Below, one piece after another: positions 5,463 to 11,045 of a stretch of 11,045 bases of DNA (positions are counted from its first letter, which is position 1; each line of letters begins with the position of its first letter). Source of the stretch: Neorhizobium sp. UBA7851 (GTDB lineage Bacteria > Pseudomonadota > Alphaproteobacteria > Rhizobiales > Rhizobiaceae). Position numbers and translations under genes: made by a program. The stretch is taken from the NCBI GenBank assembly GCA_002500765.1, contig DLSX01000218.1:32076-43120 (forward strand), in the 5' to 3' direction. The notes beneath the pieces are model-generated. The model had not been told where the DNA came from. It did no database searches and saw only the letters and a list, made by a program, of their open reading frames with translations.

Positions 5463-6227
5463 TCATAATGCAGCACGCCCGCCTTCGTCCATGGTGAACA
5501 GCGATTGTGGCTGCATTCCTTCAGGAAGAGGCGTCATTTCGATCAGGCCCAAAGGTTCGATTGCCTCCCGCGTAACCCTGCATTTGAGCGCATAAGCCTC
5601 GACCCCGCGGCTTCGTGCGCGGACGAATGCCCCAGCATAAAACGGATCGAGGTCGGCGCAGATCGAGAAGATATCGCAGTCTGCCCGCTGGATCAGATAG
5701 ATCATCACCGCGCGGTGACCGGCTTGCGCCATGTCGCCGAGTTCCTCCAGATGTTTGGCGCCCCGCTTGGTCACCGTATCGGGAAATTCGGCCAGTCCCG
5801 GTTGTCGGCTGAAATGGACGTTCTTCACTTCCACATAGGCATCCGGCAGGTTGTCGTCCTTCAGGAGAAAATCGATCCGCGAATTGCGGCCGTATTTCTG
5901 TTCCCTCAGGATCGTCGGATACCCGGAAAGGCTTGGGATCACGCCGGCGCGGATAGCTTCTTCCGTCAGTCTGTTCGGCATGCCGGTATTGACGCCGACC
6001 ATTTCTCCCTCGGCCTCGATCATCTCGAAGACATGCCGGTATTTGCGCGTCGGACTGTCATGCTCGGAAAGCCAGATCCGTGAACCGGGCGTCGTCAGCC
6101 CGCGCATCGATCCGGTATTGGGGCAGGATCCGGTGATCGGTGTCCCGTCTTCCAGAACGGCGTCGAACAGAAAACGCTTGTAACGCTGCACCAGCGTGGC
6201 GGGAGTAAGTGGAGGATAAAATCGCAT
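5463..6227 (-). CDS. sfsA: SfsA family protein (sugar fermentation stimulation homolog)
   Basis: The product has 254 residues, compared with 234 for E. coli SfsA. The N-terminus FYPPLTPATLVQRYKRFL matches the family, with an OB-like nucleic-acid-binding domain. Conserved blocks are CPNTGSMRG (35-43), KYGRNSRIDFLL (111-122), YVEVKNV (131-137) and PDTVTKRGAKHLEEL (149-163). D119 with ExK at 133-135 resembles a PD-(D/E)xK nuclease core. E. coli SfsA was reported to bind DNA and influence maltose metabolism; its biochemical role remains unclear. ATG 6227 is chosen because family members start at this point; the frame opens at 6275 within phaC. It begins 13 nt after the phaC stop, so it is probably co-transcribed. 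The last 20 or so residues (QSLFTMDEGGRAAL) exceed the E. coli protein. Confidence 0.92.
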   Translation of the reverse strand: MRFYPPLTPATLVQRYKRFLFDAVLEDGTPITGSCPNTGSMRGLTTPGSRIWLSEHDSPTRKYRHVFEMIEAEGEMVGVNTGMPNRLTEEAIRAGVIPSLSGYPTILREQKYGRNSRIDFLLKDDNLPDAYVEVKNVHFSRQPGLAEFPDTVTKRGAKHLEELGDMAQAGHRAVMIYLIQRADCDIFSICADLDPFYAGAFVRARSRGVEAYALKCRVTREAIEPLGLIEMTPLPEGMQPQSLFTMDEGGRAAL

Positions 6228-6240
6228 GAATGATTGTCCG

Positions 6241-8115
6241 TCAGGCGCGTGCCAGAACATAGGTGCCGGGCGCATCCTCGAGTGGTGACAACGTGCCGCT
6301 GCCGGGATTGCGGGCCGGCACGCGTTCCTGTTCTTGTGCGTCTACCCATGCCTGCCAGTGTGGCCACCAGGAACCGGCCGTTTCACTTGCATCCTTCAAC
6401 CAGTCGTTCAGCGTCTCCGCCGCTGCACCGCCAGACCAGTAGCGGTATTTCGTCCTGTTCGGAGGGTTGACGACGCCGGCAATATGCCCGGAACCGGACA
6501 GCACGAACTCGACCGGGCCGCCGAACAGAGCGTTGCCGCGATAGACCGAGCGGGCCGGGGCGATATGGTCTTCGCGGGTTGCCAGATTGTAGACCGGGAT
6601 CGTGATGTCGCGGAGATCGATCGCGCTGCCGCCGAGTTTCATCTGGCCGGCCGAGAGCGCGTTGTCGAGATAGCAGTTGCGAAGATAATAGGCGTGATTG
6701 GCGGCTGCGACCCGCGTCGAATCGGAATTCCAGTAGAGCAGATCGAAGGGCATAGGTTCCTTACCCTTCAGGTAGTTGTTGACGACATAGGGCCAGATGA
6801 GTTCCGACGAGCGGAGAAGGTTGAAGGCCGCCGCCATCTGCGACGCCGCCAGATAACCGCTCGCCTTCATCTGCGCCTCGATGAGGGCAAGCTGTTCTTC
6901 ATCGACGAACACCTTTAACTCTCCGGCCTCGGCAAAATCCACCTGGGCGGTCAGAAGCGTTGCGGAAGCGATGCGCGTATCCTTTTTCTGCGCATGCCAG
7001 GCAAGTGCTGCGGAAAGCAGGGTACCACCGACGCAGTAACCGATCGCATTGACCTGCTTCTCTCCTGTCGCCTTTTCAGCCGTATCGAGCGCGAAATCGA
7101 TGCCTTCGCGGATATAGGCCTCCCAATCCTTCGCCGCATGGTCTCGGTCGGGATTGACCCAGGAGATGACGAACACCGTATGCCCCTGATCGACGCACCA
7201 TTTTATGAAGCTTTTGTCAGGCGTCAGGTCGAGGATGTAGAACTTGTTGATCCAGGGCGGCACGATCACCAGTGGCCGCTTGAACACGGTTTCAGTCGAT
7301 GGCGCATATTGTATGATCTCGCAAAGCGCGTTGCGGGCAATCACCTTGCCGGGCGTGATCGCGAGATTGTTGCCGACGGAAAACTGCGTTGCATCCGTCT
7401 GGCGCAGCCTCAGGTGCCCGCCGCCGGCCATCACGTCTTCGGTCAGCATTCGCATGCCGGTGACCAGGTTCATGCCGTGGCTTTCCACCGTCGCCCGATA
7501 GACTTCCGGGTTGGTCACCGCAAAATTGCTGGGTGAAAGGGCAGCCGTGAACTGCCTGACATAGAAGCGGGCCTTGTATTTGGTGATCTCATCAAGTCCG
7601 TCTGCCTCGGTCACCAGCCTCTCGGCCCAGGATGCGGTCGCCTGGTAGACCTGCCGCAGGAAGGAGAAGAATGGATTGCGGTACCAGTCTTCGTCGGCGA
7701 AACGTCGATCCCTGTTCTCGGCCATCTCGGCCGCTGCGCTGTTTTTGTCGGCGCCGCCCGCCTGCTGAATGCTGCGGGTCCAGATCTCGAAATAGGTCGA
7801 CAGAAGCAGCGTCTGTGCTTCGAGCATCCGTTTCTGGTCGGACATCCAGTATTCGGTCAGCGCCGACATGGTCTTGATGAAGTCGCCGATCGGCCCGGCA
7901 AAAAGATCGTCCGAAGTTTCGCCTCGTTCGCGAGGGCCGAGCCATTCCGAGGCCGCGCGCCCCAGGTTCTCGAAGGCCCGCGCGGTATTCATCATCAGGG
8001 ACTGGGGGTCCTTGATCGAATATGCTTCGAAGAAACGCGCATCGAAGCCCGGAAATTCCTGTCCGGAATGCCCGTGATCGTCGGACTTTCGCGCCAATCG
8101 CAGCCTCCCGTGCAT
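6241..8115 (-). CDS. phaC: Class I poly(3-hydroxyalkanoate) synthase
   Basis: This polymerises (R)-3-hydroxyacyl-CoA, mainly 3-hydroxybutyryl-CoA, into storage granules. The product has 624 residues from ATG 8115, close to rhizobial PhaC proteins. The N-terminal PhaC_N region spans roughly residues 35-290. The alpha/beta hydrolase core holds the lipase-like box GYCVGG with nucleophile C361, Asp D516 (TREDHIAP) and His H544 (GSGHIAGV). GSWWPHW (581-587) and the Trp-rich surroundings are typical. No PhaE partner is visible, which fits class I. ATG 8115 has a poor ribosome-binding site. A TTG at 8097 has GGGAGG exactly 6 nt upstream and may be the true start (618 residues). The frame also extends to ATG 8205, where the added residues look non-coding. 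It leads the sfsA-map-radC cluster. Confidence 0.94.
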   Translation of the reverse strand: MHGRLRLARKSDDHGHSGQEFPGFDARFFEAYSIKDPQSLMMNTARAFENLGRAASEWLGPRERGETSDDLFAGPIGDFIKTMSALTEYWMSDQKRMLEAQTLLLSTYFEIWTRSIQQAGGADKNSAAAEMAENRDRRFADEDWYRNPFFSFLRQVYQATASWAERLVTEADGLDEITKYKARFYVRQFTAALSPSNFAVTNPEVYRATVESHGMNLVTGMRMLTEDVMAGGGHLRLRQTDATQFSVGNNLAITPGKVIARNALCEIIQYAPSTETVFKRPLVIVPPWINKFYILDLTPDKSFIKWCVDQGHTVFVISWVNPDRDHAAKDWEAYIREGIDFALDTAEKATGEKQVNAIGYCVGGTLLSAALAWHAQKKDTRIASATLLTAQVDFAEAGELKVFVDEEQLALIEAQMKASGYLAASQMAAAFNLLRSSELIWPYVVNNYLKGKEPMPFDLLYWNSDSTRVAAANHAYYLRNCYLDNALSAGQMKLGGSAIDLRDITIPVYNLATREDHIAPARSVYRGNALFGGPVEFVLSGSGHIAGVVNPPNRTKYRYWSGGAAAETLNDWLKDASETAGSWWPHWQAWVDAQEQERVPARNPGSGTLSPLEDAPGTYVLARA

Positions 8116-8202
8116 GACCGTTGTTTTCGTTTGTACATCGCCCCCGAAACCGAATACAAGTGCCGCAAAGGACGACGGTGGCGGATGGTCGCCAACGTTC
8201 AG

Positions 8203-8221
8203 CATCGGACAGGATCCGATG
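8203..8221. promoter_or_regulatory. Perfect 7-bp dyad in the phaC/lipoprotein divergent region
   Basis: CATCGGA (8203-8209) and TCCGATG (8215-8221) form a perfect inverted repeat around CAGGA. It lies 88 bp upstream of the phaC ATG and 28 bp upstream of the lipoprotein ATG. Its position suits an operator acting on one or both divergent promoters. No regulator is identified and no clear -35/-10 pair was found beside it. TTGACG (8228-8233) on the plus strand has no suitable -10 before the ATG. Confidence 0.4.
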
Positions 8222-8249
8222 ACGGCATTGACGGAGATGGGGCAGGTCT

Positions 8250-8651
8250 ATGGGAATTCTAAAGCACGGGATCAGAGGCTTGTCTGTCGCGGCATCTCTG
8301 GCTCTATTGCCAATGCTGGCGTCCTGCAACAGCCAGAGCTTCGCTCTTGATGACGGTATCCCGAACACTGCGCCGCCGGCCGTTATTTCTCAATCGACCA
8401 AGGAACGTGCGCCGGGTCCGCTGGTCAAGAAGGATACCGGAACCTATCCGACCTTCGATCGCACGCTGTTGGCTGCCAACGAGCAGATCGAGGATGAGGA
8501 CTACAACAAATCCGAACCGCGTATGGCAACCCTTGCACGCGCGCGTCGCAGCGGTTCGATCAGCGAGGCGGAATACCAGAAACGTGTCGCCGAATATCGC
8601 AAACTGGCCGCCGAACACGGCACGGACGCCCTGAACCAGATCTCGAAGTAA
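8250..8651 (+). CDS. Small predicted lipoprotein, function unknown
   Basis: The protein has 133 residues. It has a basic N-terminus (KHGIR), a hydrophobic stretch (LSVAASLALLPM) and a lipobox L23-A-S-C26, so signal peptidase II cleavage and lipid attachment at C26 are expected. The Ser after Cys (C-N-S) gives no inner-membrane Asp(+2) retention signal, so the outer membrane periplasmic face is likely. The mature part is polar. Residues 35-75 are Pro/Thr-rich and probably extended. The last 45 residues are charged and helical (RMATLARARRSG, then EAEYQKRVAEYRKLAAEHG), resembling a short-chain SHOCT-like or coiled segment. I do not recognise the family. It is divergent from phaC and 109 nt upstream of the aminotransferase, so it may or may not be in the same transcript. 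Confidence 0.82.
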   Translation: MGILKHGIRGLSVAASLALLPMLASCNSQSFALDDGIPNTAPPAVISQSTKERAPGPLVKKDTGTYPTFDRTLLAANEQIEDEDYNKSEPRMATLARARRSGSISEAEYQKRVAEYRKLAAEHGTDALNQISK

Positions 8652-8760
8652 CGCGTCGCCTTTCTTAGCACTTGCGTTTCGTCCGGTTTGGCCGCAAAGC
8701 AGGCAGATGCGACGGATTAGTGTCGCTCAATTGCTGCTTCATGCGCCAATGGGAAGAGAG

Positions 8761-9981
8761 ATGGAAGAGTTTCATAAAGTCCGCAGACTGCCGCCCTACG
8801 TTTTCGAACAGGTCAACCGTTTGAAGGCCAGCGCGCGAGCGGGTGGCGCGGACATTATCGATCTCGGCATGGGCAATCCGGACCTCCCGACTCCCAAGGC
8901 AATCGTCGACAAGCTGTGCGAAGTGGTTCAGGATCCGCGCACCCACCGTTATTCGTCGTCCAAGGGCATTCCGGGCCTGCGCCGCGCTCAGGCTGCCTAT
9001 TACGCCCGCCGATTCGGCGTGAAGCTCAATCCCGATACCCAGGTCGTTGCGACGCTGGGTTCGAAGGAAGGCTTCGCCAACATGGCGCAGGCGATCACCG
9101 CGCCGGGCGATGTCATTCTTTGCCCCAATCCGACCTATCCGATCCATGCCTTCGGCTTCCTGATGGCAGGCGGCGTGATCCGCTCCATGTCGGTCGAGCC
9201 GGACGACAGCTTCTTCCCGCCGCTGGAGCGCGCGGTGAAGCATTCGATCCCGAAACCGCTGGCGCTGATCATCAACTATCCGTCCAACCCTACGGCCTAC
9301 GTCGCGAGCCTCGACTTCTACAAGGATGTTATTGCCTTCGCCAAGAAGCATGACATCATCGTGCTGTCTGACCTTGCCTATTCCGAGATCTATTTCGACG
9401 ACAACAATCCGCCGCCTTCGGTTCTTCAAGTGCCGGGCGCCATGGATGTCTGCGTCGAGTTCACCTCGATGTCGAAAACCTTCTCCATGCCAGGCTGGCG
9501 CATGGGGTTCGCGGTCGGCAACGAACGCCTGATCGCAGCGCTGACGCGTGTGAAATCCTATCTGGATTACGGCGCGTTCACGCCGATCCAGGTGGCCGCT
9601 ACCCATGCGCTCAATGGCGACGGCACCGACATCGCCGAAGTCCGCAATGTCTACAAGCGCCGCCGCGACGTGATGGTCGACACCTTCGGCAAAGCCGGTT
9701 TCGAAGTGCCGCCGCCGGCTGCGACCATGTTCGCCTGGGCAAAGATCCCGGAAAAATTCCGCCATCTCGGCTCGCTCGAATTTTCGAAGCTTCTGGTCGA
9801 GAAGGCCGATGTCGCCGTGGCGCCTGGTATCGGTTTCGGCGAGATGGGCGACGATTACGTGCGCCTCGCACTCGTCGAGAACGAGCACCGGATCCGTCAG
9901 GCAGCCCGTAACATCAAGAAATTTTTCTCGGCCGCCGACGACACGATGCACAACGTCATTTCGTTGAACACGCATCGCTAG
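8761..9981 (+). CDS. alaC: Aminotransferase, AlaC-like (glutamate-pyruvate / class I-II fold type I)
   Basis: The product has 406 residues. The PLP lysine is K239 in SMSKTFSMPGWRMGF. Other cofactor and substrate residues are N176 (SNPT), D204 and Y207 (SDLAY), R247, and a C-terminal Arg in VRLAL. The sequence follows E. coli AlaC closely from memory: RLPPYVF near the start, then SKGIPGLRRA, GSKEGFAN, NPTYPIH, KSYLDYGAFTPIQVAA and APGIGFGEMGDDYVRLAL. Glutamate-pyruvate transamination (alanine synthesis) is therefore the best call. Related annotations such as LL-diaminopimelate or aspartate aminotransferase cannot be excluded from sequence alone. ATG 8761 is chosen for the GGAAGAG just upstream (8752-8758) and the family start; the frame opens at 8707, and an in-frame ATG lies at 8749. 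It precedes homoserine dehydrogenase, a neighbour also in amino-acid biosynthesis. Confidence 0.88.
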   Translation: MEEFHKVRRLPPYVFEQVNRLKASARAGGADIIDLGMGNPDLPTPKAIVDKLCEVVQDPRTHRYSSSKGIPGLRRAQAAYYARRFGVKLNPDTQVVATLGSKEGFANMAQAITAPGDVILCPNPTYPIHAFGFLMAGGVIRSMSVEPDDSFFPPLERAVKHSIPKPLALIINYPSNPTAYVASLDFYKDVIAFAKKHDIIVLSDLAYSEIYFDDNNPPPSVLQVPGAMDVCVEFTSMSKTFSMPGWRMGFAVGNERLIAALTRVKSYLDYGAFTPIQVAATHALNGDGTDIAEVRNVYKRRRDVMVDTFGKAGFEVPPPAATMFAWAKIPEKFRHLGSLEFSKLLVEKADVAVAPGIGFGEMGDDYVRLALVENEHRIRQAARNIKKFFSAADDTMHNVISLNTHR

Positions 9982-9999
9982 TTGCCGGTCCTCGAGCGT

Positions 10000-10005
10000 T
10001 ATAAT
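10000..10005 (+). promoter_or_regulatory. TATAAT box, candidate hom promoter
   Basis: A perfect TATAAT lies 19 bp after the alaC stop. No good -35 is seen: GCTAGT at 17 bp spacing is poor, and TTGCCG at 9982 is only 12 bp away. The predicted start near 10012 coincides with the first base of the hairpin stem that follows. Confidence 0.35.
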
Positions 10006-10011
10006 CCTCAG

Positions 10012-10034
10012 GCGGCCCGTTCGTGGCCGCTTTT
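10012..10034 (+). terminator. Hairpin with short T-run between alaC and hom
   Basis: GCGGCC (10012-10017) pairs perfectly with GGCCGC (10025-10030) around a 7-nt loop, followed by TTTT. It ends 19 nt before the hom ATG. It could terminate alaC transcription, attenuate hom, or form a 5' stabilising hairpin if transcription starts near 10012. Confidence 0.6.
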
Positions 10035-10053
10035 CAAACATCGGGAATGCGAA

Positions 10054-11045
10054 ATGGCAGACGCCCTCAAAGTCGGCATCGCGGGTCTTGGAACCGTGGG
10101 TGCTTCGCTGGTCAAGATCATCCAGACGCGCGCCAATGAACTGGCGGTCACATGTGGACGAGCGATCGAGATCACTGCCGTTACCGCCCGCGACCGTAAC
10201 CGCGACCGTGGCTTCGACATGTCTGGCATGGCCTGGTTTGAAACGCCTGAAAAGCTTGCTGTCGAAGCCGATATCGATGTTTTCGTCGAACTTATGGGCG
10301 GCGCGACCGGCGCCGCTGCCGATAGCGTCAGGGTCGCACTGGGACGCGGTCTGCATGTGGTGACCGCCAACAAGGCGCTGCTGGCGGCCTCCGGCGTCGA
10401 ACTTGCGACGATTGCCGAGGAAAAGGGCGCGCTCCTGAATTTCGAAGCCGCCGTCGCCGGTGGTATTCCGGTCATCAAGGCGCTGCGTGAAAGCTTGACG
10501 GGCAACACCGTCTCGCGCGTCTACGGCATCATGAACGGCACCTGCAACTACATCCTGACCAAGATGGAGAAGGAAGGTCTTTCCTTCGCCGATTGCCTGA
10601 AGGAAGCCCAGCGCCTCGGTTATGCCGAAGCAGACCCTGCTTTCGATATCGAGGGCAACGACACGGCCCATAAGCTCGCCATCCTGACGACGCTCGCTTT
10701 CGGCACCAAGATCGCGGCCGACGAGATATATCTCGAAGGCATCACCAATATCTCGATCGACGACATTCATGCGGCAGCCGATCTCGGCTATCGCATCAAG
10801 CTCCTGGGTGTCGCCCAGCGTACCGAAAGCGGTATCGAGCAGCGCGTTCACCCGACCATGGTGCCGCATGACAGCGTGATCGCGCAGGTCGATGGCGTCA
10901 CCAATGCGGTGGCGATCGAATCCGATATTCTCGGTGAACTTCTGATGGTCGGCCCCGGTGCCGGCGGCAATGCCACGGCCTCCGCCGTGCTTGGCGATAT
11001 CGCCGACATCGCCAAGAGCCAGCCCGGCGCGCAGCGCGTGCCCGT
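10054..11045 (+). CDS. hom: Homoserine dehydrogenase (3' end beyond window)
   Basis: This enzyme reduces aspartate semialdehyde to homoserine, the branch point to threonine and methionine. The first 330 codons are present; family members of this kind have roughly 430-440 residues, so the end (probably including a C-terminal ACT domain) is missing. The N-terminal NAD(P)-binding motif GLGTVG is at 11-16. VTANKALLA places the conserved Lys at 107. YGIMNGTCNYIL is at about 157-168. The family signature is complete: ADPAFDIEGNDTAHK, ending at K207, within EAQRLGYAEADP. The protein is the monofunctional type, with no aspartokinase domain before it. ATG 10054 follows GGGA at 10043-10046; an ATG at 10047 is out of frame. 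It follows alaC by 72 nt, with a hairpin between them. Confidence 0.95.
   Translation, partial: MADALKVGIAGLGTVGASLVKIIQTRANELAVTCGRAIEITAVTARDRNRDRGFDMSGMAWFETPEKLAVEADIDVFVELMGGATGAAADSVRVALGRGLHVVTANKALLAASGVELATIAEEKGALLNFEAAVAGGIPVIKALRESLTGNTVSRVYGIMNGTCNYILTKMEKEGLSFADCLKEAQRLGYAEADPAFDIEGNDTAHKLAILTTLAFGTKIAADEIYLEGITNISIDDIHAAADLGYRIKLLGVAQRTESGIEQRVHPTMVPHDSVIAQVDGVTNAVAIESDILGELLMVGPGAGGNATASAVLGDIADIAKSQPGAQRVP

Noticed and set aside
5438..5476. Upstream GTG start for map
   Set aside because: It overlaps the sfsA end, and the added residues do not resemble MetAP N-termini; the ATG pair at 5437/5440 has a Shine-Dalgarno.
4427..5497. Plus-strand open frame of 356 codons antisense to radC/map
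   Set aside because: It is a shadow of two recognised genes with all catalytic motifs on the other strand.
8682..8691. Ten-base match TCCGGTTTGG shared with the rpsD leader (1231-1240)
   Set aside because: The pairing arm is not repeated here, so the hairpin is absent; a ten-base coincidence is plausible in GC-rich DNA.
8709..8726. GCGAC-N8-GTCGC inverted repeat before alaC
   Set aside because: The arms are short and the loop long; no T-run or promoter alignment supports a function.
8665..10869. Minus-strand open frame of 734 codons covering alaC and the start of hom
   Set aside because: It is antisense to two well-recognised genes; its length follows from GC-rich codon bias. The translation is His/Arg/Asp-rich with no known domain, and there is no Shine-Dalgarno or independent context.
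1..11045. CRISPR array, tRNA/rRNA genes, insertion sequences, phage genes or a novel defence system
   Set aside because: No regularly spaced repeats, tRNA-like clover patterns, transposase motifs or phage genes were seen. Apart from vapBC, the window is core housekeeping sequence.

Overview
The window is about 11 kb of GC-rich chromosomal DNA. Its gene content, protein sequences and promoter style point to a fast-growing member of the Hyphomicrobiales (Rhizobiales), close to Rhizobium, Agrobacterium or Neorhizobium. This is inferred from overall resemblance to remembered rhizobial proteins (PhaC, SthA, AlaC, MetAP), not from a database search. Most of it is conserved core-genome housekeeping sequence.

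Layout. Positions 1-369 (+) hold the 3' end of an unrecognised gene with a winged-helix-like C-terminus. Positions 373-1061 (-) hold a small VapBC-type toxin-antitoxin locus: an intact antitoxin with a good promoter and a candidate operator, and a PIN-domain toxin broken by one net frameshift. It lies between the first gene and an orphan plus-strand terminator hairpin (1111-1138), as if it had been inserted there. Next is rpsD (ribosomal protein S4, 1276-1893, +), with a structured leader and a strong terminator. Downstream on the minus strand is sthA, soluble transhydrogenase (2020-3519). A 256-bp intergenic gap separates it from a tight minus-strand cluster transcribed in the order phaC (PHA synthase), sfsA, map (methionine aminopeptidase), radC (3776-8115). 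A divergent plus-strand group follows: a small lipoprotein (8250-8651), an AlaC-like aminotransferase (8761-9981) and the first 330 codons of homoserine dehydrogenase (10054 to the window edge).

How the parts relate. phaC stores carbon and reducing power as polyhydroxyalkanoate and sthA balances NADPH against NADH, so both bear on redox and carbon storage, but they are separate transcription units. map, sfsA and radC share phaC's transcript by proximity rather than by an obvious pathway. alaC and hom both belong to amino-acid metabolism (alanine/glutamate transamination; homoserine for threonine and methionine).

I do not see a convincing new multi-gene system. The best points for a second look are the decayed vapC with an intact vapB and promoter, the apparent vapBC insertion upstream of rpsD, the two GNRA-capped hairpins in the rpsD leader, a perfect dyad in the phaC/lipoprotein divergent region, and a TATAAT box followed immediately by a hairpin ahead of hom. 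No tRNA, rRNA, CRISPR array, insertion sequence or phage gene was found.
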